Assembly: GCA_026710225.1 (NCBI GenBank)
Contig: JAPORI010000249.1
Span: forward strand, 1-16,455
Length of the DNA: 16,455 nucleotides
Reading direction: 5' to 3'
Source of the DNA: Betaproteobacteria bacterium
GTDB lineage: Bacteria; Pseudomonadota; Gammaproteobacteria; Tethybacterales; Tethybacteraceae
Part shown: one piece after another, positions 1 to 6,838 of the stretch
Layout of the letters: every line of letters begins with the position of its first letter
How positions within the stretch are numbered: position 1 is the stretch's first letter
Program-made: the position numbers and the translations under genes
The notes under the pieces: model-generated
Databases searched by the model: none
Told to the model about the DNA's origin: nothing
What the model saw: the letters and a program-made list of their open reading frames with translations, nothing else

Positions 1-2
1 CC

Positions 3-845
3 CGGGTCGGGGAAACGGTAGACAGCCGAGTGCGCGACGGTCTGGATGGAATCCGGGAGGTGTTTGCAGGCTTCGCCCGCAAGGTTGACGAAATATCGAC
101 AACCCGGGAGAGAATCGACGAGTTGAGCAAGACGGTCGAATCGCTGACCGCCCTGCTTGACGATCGCCGCAGCCGCGGCGCAGTCGGCGAAATGGTGCTC
201 GGTTCGCTGATTCCCGATCTGCTCAGCCCCGCCGACTACGAGTTCAACGCCCGGCTCGGCAACGGCGCCACCGCCGACTGCCTGCTCAAACTTCCCGAAC
301 CGACCGGCCACATCGCAATCAGCAGCCAGATCGACATCAGCGATCTGGAGAAAATCGTCGAGGCCAACGCTCCGACCGAGGAAGTCGCCGCCGCCCGCGA
401 GAACTTCGCACAAAAGTTGCACGCCGCGATCGATGCCAGCGCCAGCCAACTGATCGTCGCCGGCGAGACCGGTGCCGGCGCGGTGCTGCTGCTGCCGAGC
501 GAGACCGCTTTCACCGAGGCCTATGTCCGCCACCGCAATCTGGTTGATCTGGCCAACAGCAAACATGTCTGGATCGCCTCGCCGAGCAGCCTGATCGCGC
601 TCATCTCGATTGCCAAGACCGCGATCAAGGACGCCCAGTCGCAGTTGCAGGCGCAGTATCTTGACCGACAGATGACCGAACTGGAAAGAAGTTTCAACGA
701 CTTGCACGATCAGCTCGACGGCATGGCCGGCAAGGTCGAGGCGCTCGGATCTTACGTCGCATCAGTGCGCACGACCACCAGAGGGATTGTTGATCGCTTC
801 AATAAAATCGCGCGCGAAGCTCCGGCTAGGCGCATCAGGGACTAG
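3..845 (+). CDS. rmuC: RmuC-family protein, 5'-truncated by the window edge, catalytic residues apparently lost
   Basis: The reading frame is open from base 3 with no stop, so the real start lies upstream and 280 C-terminal codons are visible. A GTG at 30 is only an internal possibility. RmuC proteins limit DNA rearrangements and have a coiled-coil N-terminus followed by a PD-(D/E)XK-like nuclease core. Here a coiled-coil-like segment (DEISTTRERIDELSKTVESL) leads into RGAVGEMVLGSL, matching the family's G-x-W-G-E motif. ADCLLKLPE matches the PD-x-x-x-x-LP strand, VLLLPSETAF matches the F-x-P-x-E-x-A-F motif, and VWIASPSSLIALISIAK is the family's SP-x-x-L helix. The expected I-D-x-K active-site segment reads AISSQID, so the Asp and Lys are Ser and Gln. 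The tail after the SP motif is also unlike E. coli RmuC. The stop lies 6 nt before purB, so the two may be co-transcribed. Family assignment is fairly secure; nuclease activity is doubtful. Confidence 0.7.
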   Translation, partial: RVGETVDSRVRDGLDGIREVFAGFARKVDEISTTRERIDELSKTVESLTALLDDRRSRGAVGEMVLGSLIPDLLSPADYEFNARLGNGATADCLLKLPEPTGHIAISSQIDISDLEKIVEANAPTEEVAAARENFAQKLHAAIDASASQLIVAGETGAGAVLLLPSETAFTEAYVRHRNLVDLANSKHVWIASPSSLIALISIAKTAIKDAQSQLQAQYLDRQMTELERSFNDLHDQLDGMAGKVEALGSYVASVRTTTRGIVDRFNKIAREAPARRIRD

Positions 846-851
846 CCGGCG

Positions 852-2222
852 TTGAAGAAAGCCTCGGTGGCGCCCCTTTCGCCGCTGGACGGCCGCTATG
901 CTCAGGCAGCCGGTTCAGTGCGCGACCTGCTGTGCGAAGAGGCGTTGATTGTCCAGCGCTGCCGGGTTGAAATCGAGTGGCTCAGGACGCTGCTGGAGCA
1001 AGAGCCGATCGGCAGCAAGTTTGGCCGGGTGCCGACAGCGAAGCTTGCTGCCATCGAGCGGCTGCCGGCGGCAACCATCGCCAGGGATGTACGCCGAATC
1101 GAAAAACGCACTCGGCATGATGTCAAGGCGGTCGAGGTGTGGCTGGCCGGCCAACTCAAAAGCGCCGGGCAGCAGCGGCTGGTGCCGCTGCTGCACTTCG
1201 GGCTCACCTCCTGGGACGTCAACAATCTGGCCTATGCGCTGATGCTCAGCCAGGCCCGCGATCAGGCGCTGGTGGTGATCGCCGACCGGCTAGTGGGAAT
1301 TCTTGATCAACTGGCGGAAAAATTCGCAACCGCCGCCTTGCTCGGTCGCACCCACGCCCAGCCGGCCAGTCCCACCACGATGGGCAAGGAAATGGCGGTG
1401 TTTGCGCACCGGCTAAAGCGCCAGCGCGATGCAATCGCCGAGCATGTGTTCGACGGCAAATGCAACGGAGCGGTCGGCAACTACAACGCCCTGGTTGCCG
1501 CCTGGCCGCGCTTGAACTGGCCGCTAATCACCCGGAAAATGATCGAGGGGATGGGACTGCGCTTTGCATCGCACACCACCCAGATCGAACCCTACGACGG
1601 GATGGTCGAATTCTTCGATGCGGTAAGCCGCGCCAATCGCGTCTTGCGCGATCTTGCCCAGGATGCAAGCGTCTACATCGGCGCCGGTCACCTGCGCCTG
1701 CCGGCTCGTCCCCGCGAGGTCGGATCAAGCACGATGCCGCACAAGATCAATCCGATCGACTTCGAAAACGGCGAGGGCAACATCGCGGTTGCCAACGCGC
1801 TGCTGACAATGTTCGCAGAACAGTTGCAGCAGTCGCGGCTGCAGCGCGATTTGAGCGACTCGACCATCCTGCGCAACATCGGTACCGCTTTCGGGCACAC
1901 GGTAGTCGCCTGGACCTCGATCGAGCGCGGCCTGCAATCGCTCGACTGCGATCGGGAAAACATGGCTGTTGAACTGGACGCCAACTGGCAGGTGCTTGCC
2001 GAAGCGGCCCAGACCGTGTTGCGCAGAATGGGCAACGCCGATGCATACGAGATTTTCCGCAAGGCCACCCGCAGTGCCGGACGGCTCGATCATGCCGCCT
2101 ATTGCAAGTTAATCAGGGAAGTCTTTCCCAACGGATCGCCAGAACAAAAAATGTTGCTTGCCCTGACTCCGGAAAAGTACATCGGCCTGGCTGCGCGGCT
2201 GGCGGGCAAGAAAGCCGGCTAG
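852..2222 (+). CDS. purB: Adenylosuccinate lyase
   Basis: PurB catalyses two eliminations of fumarate in cytoplasmic purine synthesis: SAICAR to AICAR, and adenylosuccinate to AMP. The 456-residue length equals that of E. coli PurB. The N-terminal SPLDGRYA is the family's opening motif. GRTHAQP at about residues 165–171 carries the general-acid histidine (H168). The fumarase/lyase signature GSSTMPHKINP holds the catalytic serine at about 292–293, followed by IDFENGEGN. The start is taken as TTG at 852, with AGGGA at 837–841 upstream. A GTG at 867, five codons in, is also possible. It follows the rmuC-like gene by 6 nt and converges on terC, where the two stop codons share a CTAG (2219–2222). 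No terminator is visible between them. The identification is secure; the exact start is less so. Confidence 0.96.
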   Translation: MKKASVAPLSPLDGRYAQAAGSVRDLLCEEALIVQRCRVEIEWLRTLLEQEPIGSKFGRVPTAKLAAIERLPAATIARDVRRIEKRTRHDVKAVEVWLAGQLKSAGQQRLVPLLHFGLTSWDVNNLAYALMLSQARDQALVVIADRLVGILDQLAEKFATAALLGRTHAQPASPTTMGKEMAVFAHRLKRQRDAIAEHVFDGKCNGAVGNYNALVAAWPRLNWPLITRKMIEGMGLRFASHTTQIEPYDGMVEFFDAVSRANRVLRDLAQDASVYIGAGHLRLPARPREVGSSTMPHKINPIDFENGEGNIAVANALLTMFAEQLQQSRLQRDLSDSTILRNIGTAFGHTVVAWTSIERGLQSLDCDRENMAVELDANWQVLAEAAQTVLRRMGNADAYEIFRKATRSAGRLDHAAYCKLIREVFPNGSPEQKMLLALTPEKYIGLAARLAGKKAG

Positions 2223-2920
2223 CCGTCGGCAGCGGCATCCTTGCGGCGGCGGTGATTGAACCAGCCGTAGCAAAAGAAAAAAGATGCTGCCAAAGCATAG
2301 AGCGCATAGGAGACAAAAATGCTGATGTCGGTAAACCGATCGGCGATCAGCGGATCCTTGATGATTAGCGACACGGCTATGTAACCAAGCAGTGCCGCGC
2401 CGGCCCAGGCCAGCCACGGCCAGCGCTTGAGCAGCGAGACAACCATGAAGCTGCCCCACATCACCATCGGAATGCTGATTAGCACCCCTAGCGCAACCAG
2501 GCTCGCATCGCCGCGGGCGGCCGCGGCGATCGCCAGAACGTTGTCAATTCCCATCGCCGCATCGGCGATGACGATGGTGCGAATCGCACCGGCCAGATTT
2601 GCAGCCGGTGCAACGCCCTTGTGCTTGGCAGCGCCGTCGTCGCTGACTAGCTTGTGGGCTATCCACAGCAGCACCAGGCCGCCGACCAGAGCGACATAGG
2701 GAATCTGCAGCAGGTAGACTGCGAAAACGCCGCCGATGACGCGTACTGCCACCGCACCGATGGTACCGAAAATCACCGCCTTTTTCTGCAGCCGCTCCGG
2801 CAGGCTGCTTGCGGCCATTCCGATTACCACCGCGTTGTCTCCGGCCAGCAGCAAATCGATGAACACGATCGACAACAGCGCCGAGAACCAGACGCGGCTA
2901 AACAGTTCCATTTCTTCCAT
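2219..2920 (-). CDS. TerC/YjbE-family integral membrane protein, probable divalent-metal (Mn) exporter
   Basis: This 233-residue, strongly hydrophobic protein has about seven membrane segments. The family's paired acidic motifs are present: LLAGDNAVVIGMA (G27-D28-N29) in the first helix and IADAAMGIDNVLA (D120, D126-N127) in a later one. Members of the TerC/YjbE/YkoY group are linked to Mn2+ efflux and to metallation of exported proteins, and some are controlled by the yybP-ykoY Mn riboswitch. I see no such riboswitch here. Instead, ATG 2920 lies 2 nt after the fbpC stop, and the end of fbpC supplies GGAG as its ribosome site. It is therefore almost certainly the last gene of the Fur-boxed iron operon. 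A second ATG at 2911 is an alternative start. The 3' end overlaps purB by 4 nt. The family is clear; the transported metal is inferred. Confidence 0.88.
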   Translation of the reverse strand: MEEMELFSRVWFSALLSIVFIDLLLAGDNAVVIGMAASSLPERLQKKAVIFGTIGAVAVRVIGGVFAVYLLQIPYVALVGGLVLLWIAHKLVSDDGAAKHKGVAPAANLAGAIRTIVIADAAMGIDNVLAIAAAARGDASLVALGVLISIPMVMWGSFMVVSLLKRWPWLAWAGAALLGYIAVSLIIKDPLIADRFTDISIFVSYALYALAASFFFCYGWFNHRRRKDAAADG

Positions 2921-2922
2921 AT

Positions 2923-3972
2923 CTACTCCACCGCCGGAAAGACCACCACGTGCTCGACTTGCAGGCTTACCTCGATCGCATCGCCGGCGGCCAGATCATG
3001 GCGCGACGGCAAGCACGCGTAGAGTTCGGTGCCGGCGCCGGTGCGCAGTCCGTAGAGAATGTCAGCCCCGCGAAAGGCGCGCTTGAACACCTGCGCCCGG
3101 GTGCCGCCGCAGCCATTGGCCAGCACCACGTCATCGGGTCTCATCAGCACCTTGACCTTGTGACCAGCTTCCATTAGCAAGGTGGTGAGGCGCTGGTCGC
3201 TGCTCACCACCCCCAGTTCGGTCTCGACCTCGTGTTCGGAGACCAGGGTGCCGGGAATCAGCGCTCCGTCGCCGATGAACGAGGCGACCAGCGCGCAGTT
3301 GGGCCGGTGGTAGAGGTTGTAGGGACTGTCCCACTGGCACAGGGTACCGCTGTCGAGTACGCCGCAGCGATCGGCGAACTCAAACGCTTCGGCCTGATCG
3401 TGGGTAACCATCAAGGCGGTGCTGCCCTCCTCCTTGATAATCTGCCGAACTTCCGCCAGCAATTCGCTGCGCAAGGCGGCATCCGACGAGCAGAATGGTT
3501 CGTCGAGCAACAGCAGTTTCGGGCGCGGCGCCAGCGCTCTGGCCAGCGCAACGCGCTGCTGCTGACCACCGGAAAGCTCATGCACCCGGGCGCCGGCATA
3601 ATCGGCCAGCCGGCACAATTCCAGCAGTTCGGCCAGTCGGGTGCTCCGATCGGTGCGCTTGGCAATGCCGAAGCAGATGTTGCCGGCGACATCAAGATGC
3701 GGAAACAGGGCGCTGTCTTGAAACATCATCCCGACTTGCCGCCGCTCGGCGGGAACATGCACCCGAGTGCCGCTGGCCAACTCGCCGCCGATGCGAATCT
3801 CACCGGAAACGATCGGCTCAAGTCCGGCTATGCAGTTTAGCACCGTACTCTTGCCGGCGCCACTGGGACCGATCAGCACCCCTATCTCACCTTGGCGCAG
3901 ATCGAAACTCAAACCGCCGATCGCCTGACGGCGGCCGTAATAGTGGTTTACGTTGCTAAACTCAAGTTGCAT
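2923..3972 (-). CDS. fbpC: Ferric iron ABC transporter ATP-binding protein
   Basis: This 349-residue ATPase energises iron uptake at the cytoplasmic face of the FbpB permease. In order it shows Walker A GPSGAGKST (about 35–43), a Q-loop with FQD (about 84–86), signature LSGGQQQR (133–140), Walker B LLLLDEP (153–159) and the switch histidine MVTHD (H191). A C-terminal TOBE-like domain of about 110 residues includes VLMRPDDV, as in FbpC/PotA/CysA-type subunits. The D-loop reads SSDAALR rather than the usual S-A-L-D, a mild oddity. ATG 3972 overlaps the fbpB stop by one base (TAATG), indicating translational coupling. No Shine-Dalgarno is obvious. A minus-strand TAGAAT lies 12 nt upstream (3985–3990), inside the end of fbpB. 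The role comes from the family plus the neighbouring FbpA and FbpB. Confidence 0.93.
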   Translation of the reverse strand: MQLEFSNVNHYYGRRQAIGGLSFDLRQGEIGVLIGPSGAGKSTVLNCIAGLEPIVSGEIRIGGELASGTRVHVPAERRQVGMMFQDSALFPHLDVAGNICFGIAKRTDRSTRLAELLELCRLADYAGARVHELSGGQQQRVALARALAPRPKLLLLDEPFCSSDAALRSELLAEVRQIIKEEGSTALMVTHDQAEAFEFADRCGVLDSGTLCQWDSPYNLYHRPNCALVASFIGDGALIPGTLVSEHEVETELGVVSSDQRLTTLLMEAGHKVKVLMRPDDVVLANGCGGTRAQVFKRAFRGADILYGLRTGAGTELYACLPSRHDLAAGDAIEVSLQVEHVVVFPAVE

Positions 3973-5534
3973 TAACCAGCACTGATTCTATTGCCGGCCC
4001 GGAAATGGCGATGAACGACGATCAGGCCGGCGGCCGCCAGCGCAACCAGCGCCAGCGCCGGCGGCGCGGCGCCGAGCAGATCTTCGTCGGCGGCGAATCC
4101 GTATGCTTCAACCGCCAGCGTCGTCATCCCGAACGGACGCAGGATAAGGGTAAGCGGAAGTTCCTTGGCTATGTCGGTAGCAATCAGCAGCAACCCGGCG
4201 GCCAGCGCCGGCGCCATCAGCGGCAGATGCACCATCCGCAGTCTTTGCCATCGGGAAAGGCCGCAGCTGCGGGCGGTCTTGTCCAAACCCGGGGACAGGG
4301 CTGCAACCCCCGCTTCCAGCGCCCCGGCGGCAACCGCCAGATAACGCACCGCCAGAGCGTAAATCAGCACAACCGGTGCAACCACCCACAGCCAGTACAG
4401 TGAAACTCCGGTAATCGCTTTAAGGATGCTCGCTGCGGCGGCAGCCGCGCCCAGACAACCGAGGGCGAAAACCGAACCGGGGATCGCATAGCCGCTGCGC
4501 GCCAGCATCTCGAACAGGCCCGGCACCCTGCTGCGGCTGCGCACGAACGCAAATGCCGCCGCCAGCAGATAGGCCAGCGCCGCAGCGCCGGCAATCAGTA
4601 GTGCGGTACCCAGCAACCCGGCCGGCAACCGCTGCCAGGCCACAGCCGGCGCCAACAGCGCGTGCCGAATCAGCGCCAGCACCGGTATCGCAAAGCCAAG
4701 CAGCACCGGCAGCCAGCACACGCCGGCGGCGGCCAGCGCCTTGCCACCGGACAGCTTGGCAATCTTTTCCGATGCAAAAGTGCGCAGTTGACTTTGATGG
4801 TGCCGCTGCCGGATTCGACTCACCGTCTCGCTCCATGAAGCGGCCAGCGCCAGCAGCGCCAGAAGGATCGCCGCTGCGGCCGCCGCCGCCCGCTCGCCGC
4901 GGTTGAGCCAGCTGTCGTAGACGAAATAGCCTAAAGTGGCAAGGCCATAGTCCTCGGCAACCGCGATGTCATTGGCGGTCTCCATCGCCACCAGCAAGGC
5001 GCCGATGGCGATCGCCGGTCGAGCCAGCGGCAGCGATACCTTGCAAAACGCCTGCCAGGGAGTGCAGCCCAGGGTGCGGGCGGCGGCGCTGAGGGCACCG
5101 GTCTGCTGGGAAAAAGCCGGCCGGACCAGGAAGTAAACATAAGGATAAAGCGCCAGCGCCATGATCAGCGCGGCGCCGAGTGGATTGCGCAGTGCAAAGC
5201 CGATGCCAATACGATCGGCCAAGTCCGACCAGATGAAGGCGGCAAGATAGGGAGGCAGCGCAAAGGGCAGAAAAAGCGCGAATGCACAGATGTCGCGGCC
5301 GGCAAAGCGGCAGCGCTCGATCAGCCAGGCGCAGGCGGTACCCAGCAGCGCCGCCAGTCCGGCTGCGCTCGCAGCCAGCAATAGCGTGTTGACCCCGTAG
5401 CGTCCCAGCGCCGGTGCCCGCTCGGCCAGGCTGGCAAATGCGGCACCGTCAATGCCCAGGCCGAGCAGCGGTGCCAGCACCGCCAGGACAATCAGCCCGG
5501 CCAGCGGAAGCCGGAGTACGGCCGCCGGCCGCAT
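3972..5534 (-). CDS. fbpB: Ferric iron ABC transporter permease, fused two-domain type
   Basis: This 520-residue inner-membrane protein forms the iron channel. It is made of two tandem BPD_transp_1 permease halves with about twelve hydrophobic segments, the usual size for FbpB/SfuB/HitB. Each half has the cytoplasmic EAA-like loop that docks the ATPase: AAARTLGCTPWQAF in the first half and KTARSCGLSRWQRL in the second, each followed by L-P-L-x-x-P. The start is ATG 5534, in the context of an initial helix after MRPAAVLRLPL. It follows the fbpA stop by 33 nt and has no clear Shine-Dalgarno, only an AT-rich stretch. It overlaps fbpC by one base. Thiamine or phosphonate permeases have similar folds, but the two-Tyr binding protein next door and the Fur box favour iron. 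Confidence 0.93.
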   Translation of the reverse strand: MRPAAVLRLPLAGLIVLAVLAPLLGLGIDGAAFASLAERAPALGRYGVNTLLLAASAAGLAALLGTACAWLIERCRFAGRDICAFALFLPFALPPYLAAFIWSDLADRIGIGFALRNPLGAALIMALALYPYVYFLVRPAFSQQTGALSAAARTLGCTPWQAFCKVSLPLARPAIAIGALLVAMETANDIAVAEDYGLATLGYFVYDSWLNRGERAAAAAAAILLALLALAASWSETVSRIRQRHHQSQLRTFASEKIAKLSGGKALAAAGVCWLPVLLGFAIPVLALIRHALLAPAVAWQRLPAGLLGTALLIAGAAALAYLLAAAFAFVRSRSRVPGLFEMLARSGYAIPGSVFALGCLGAAAAAASILKAITGVSLYWLWVVAPVVLIYALAVRYLAVAAGALEAGVAALSPGLDKTARSCGLSRWQRLRMVHLPLMAPALAAGLLLIATDIAKELPLTLILRPFGMTTLAVEAYGFAADEDLLGAAPPALALVALAAAGLIVVHRHFRAGNRISAG

Positions 5535-5567
5535 CTATAAAAACTGACTGCCCGGTGGCGACTTTCC

Positions 5568-6599
5568 CTACTTGGCCAGACCGGCCTCGACGGCAAGCCG
5601 GGCTGCTTCGCTGCGCAGCTGAGCGATGTCAGCCAACTGCTGGCTGTCGCTTTCGATCAGGGCGCTGGCATCAGCCAATTGCCCGGTCATGGCAACATCT
5701 TCACGCACCGGCATCTCGAAGTTGCGCTCGGCATAGATTTTTTGCGCCTGAGAACTGACCATGAAGTTGATCAAAGCCAGTGCCGCTTCCGGATGCGGCG
5801 CGTGGCGGGCGATCGCCGCGCCGGATACGTTGACGTGGGTGCCGCCATCAACAAAGGTCGGGGCAACCAGTTGCACCTGCGCGGCCGCGTCGCGCTCGGC
5901 GGAATCATCGCTGTTGAGCATCTTGAAGTAGTAGTAACTGTTGGCAATCGCGTAGCGGCACTCGCCGGATGCAACTCCCTTGATCTGGGCGCGATCGTTG
6001 CCCTGCGGTTCGCGGGCCAGATTCTGGTTCAAGCCGGAAAGCCAGCCAAGCGCTTTTTCTTCGCCATAGCGGTCAAGATAGGCGGCAAACAGCGCCACGT
6101 TGTACGGGTGCGAACCGCTGCGCAGGCACAAACTGCCCTCCATGCCGGCGGCGGCCAGGTCCTCATAGTGCGCGGGCAGCTGTTGCTCATCGTTGTGCGC
6201 GTACACCAGCCGGGCGCGCCGGGTAAGAGCGACCCACAGCCCCTGCGGGTGGCGCAGCCAGGCCGGAACCGCAGCCTGCACTTCCGGCGAGTCGGCCGGA
6301 GCACTCAGCTCCTGCTTGACAACCTCGTGCAGGCGGCCGATGTCGGTAAGAATGATCACGTCGGCCGGACTTGCTTCGCCCTCGCTGGCCAGCCTTTCGA
6401 CCGCACCCTTGTCGATGTACAGGGCTTCGACCTCGATTCCGGTCGCCTCAGTGAACGCGGCAAAAATGTCATCGAGAAACACCTGCTGCCGCTCGGTGTA
6501 GACGTTGACCTGATCGGCGCTGGCGGCCGCCATGCCGGCGAGCGCTATCAGTGTTGCGGCCAGCAGACGGCCGCCGGGAACAAAATACGGTTTTTTCAT
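5568..6599 (-). CDS. fbpA: Periplasmic ferric iron-binding protein of ABC transporter
   Basis: This 343-residue solute-binding protein captures Fe3+ in the periplasm and delivers it to FbpB. ATG 6599 is chosen because it opens a classic signal peptide (MKKPYFV, then a hydrophobic core) with a likely cut after ASA at about residue 28, and because GGAG sits 6 nt upstream (6606–6609). The frame continues further upstream, but that part crosses the promoter and Fur box. The mature part starts QVNVYTERQQ, the usual V-N-V-Y-(T/S) opening of the family. The tyrosine run ANSYYYF (Y222–Y224) matches the conserved Tyr pair that coordinates iron in FbpA/HitA. First gene of the fbpABC–terC operon. Identification is strong; selectivity for iron over related cations is inferred. 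Confidence 0.94.
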   Translation of the reverse strand: MKKPYFVPGGRLLAATLIALAGMAAASADQVNVYTERQQVFLDDIFAAFTEATGIEVEALYIDKGAVERLASEGEASPADVIILTDIGRLHEVVKQELSAPADSPEVQAAVPAWLRHPQGLWVALTRRARLVYAHNDEQQLPAHYEDLAAAGMEGSLCLRSGSHPYNVALFAAYLDRYGEEKALGWLSGLNQNLAREPQGNDRAQIKGVASGECRYAIANSYYYFKMLNSDDSAERDAAAQVQLVAPTFVDGGTHVNVSGAAIARHAPHPEAALALINFMVSSQAQKIYAERNFEMPVREDVAMTGQLADASALIESDSQQLADIAQLRSEAARLAVEAGLAK

Positions 6600-6626
6600 T
6601 GTTTTCTCCAAGTGGGGAGCGCAATA

Positions 6627-6645
6627 GATAATGATAAAGATTATC
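6627..6645. promoter_or_regulatory. Fur box of the fbpABC-terC operon
   Basis: The 19-mer GATAATGATAAAGATTATC matches the E. coli Fur consensus GATAATGATAATCATTATC at 17 of 19 positions. It ends 27 nt before the fbpA ATG and lies immediately downstream of the likely −10. Fe2+-bound Fur would block transcription initiation there, so the operon should be induced when iron is scarce. The site faces only fbpA; the divergent M23 gene starts about 190 bp away. Confidence 0.92.
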
Positions 6646-6678
6646 ATTCTATCATATCGTTGCCAGCCGGAGAGCAAA
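6646..6678 (-). promoter_or_regulatory. Probable promoter of fbpA operon
   Basis: Reading the minus strand, TTTGCT (6678–6673) is followed after 16 nt by TATGAT (6656–6651), a good −10. TAGAAT directly after it (6651–6646) is an alternative −10. Transcription would start inside the Fur box, the normal layout for a Fur-repressed promoter. Which −10 is used cannot be decided from sequence. Confidence 0.6.
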
Positions 6679-6707
6679 CTGACTGATTTGAGCCGGCGGA
6701 CTTGCCT

Positions 6708-6725
6708 GGCAAATCGCTATTTGCC
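6708..6725. repeat. Perfect 7-bp inverted repeat in the fbpA/M23 intergenic region
   Basis: GGCAAAT at 6708–6714 and ATTTGCC at 6719–6725 form a perfect stem around the loop CGCT. The left arm can also pair with TTGCC at 6702–6706. No T-run follows on either strand, so it is not a standard terminator. It may be an operator or an mRNA leader structure for the M23 gene. The rest of the 6600–6838 gap holds the Fur box, the fbpA promoter and a possible −10 for the M23 gene, and otherwise nothing I recognise. Confidence 0.45.
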
Positions 6726-6825
6726 GTCCTTGAAGATTGCGCTTTTCTTGCAAAACAGGCAACTGCTTTTAGCCCGGCAGGGCTTGCCGCCGGCCAATCA
6801 TGTGTCCGAATGCGGCCGGAAAAGC

Positions 6826-6831
6826 TAGAAT
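6826..6831 (+). promoter_or_regulatory. Candidate −10 element upstream of the M23 peptidase gene
   Basis: TAGAAT followed by CGGCA is a −10-like hexamer 7 nt before the GTG at 6839. The same TAGAATCGGCA word occurs at the thrB/orn palindrome. No convincing −35 is visible 16–18 nt upstream. If it is a real −10, the transcript begins at or within a base or two of the start codon, i.e. leaderless. Confidence 0.4.
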
Positions 6832-6838
6832 CGGCAAT

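Noticed and set aside
5535..5567. Attenuator between fbpA and fbpB (T-run just before the fbpB start)
   Set aside because: The minus-strand T5 run lacks a convincing stem upstream; the possible GCC/GGC pairing is only 3 bp.
6600..6677. 26-codon upstream extension of fbpA
   Set aside because: It would run across the Fur box and −10 and put 26 residues before a normal signal peptide. ATG 6599 has GGAG at the right distance.
5679..6686. Long + strand frame opposite fbpA, and similar long antisense frames opposite fbpC, anmK, recG and thrB
   Set aside because: They mirror real genes in a G+C-rich genome, with low-complexity Arg/Gln/Gly-rich products and no motifs or ribosome sites.
6693..6794. 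8-bp inverted repeat GCCGGCGG / CCGCCGGC flanking the M23 upstream region
   Set aside because: GCCGG words are very common throughout the window; this is likely base composition.
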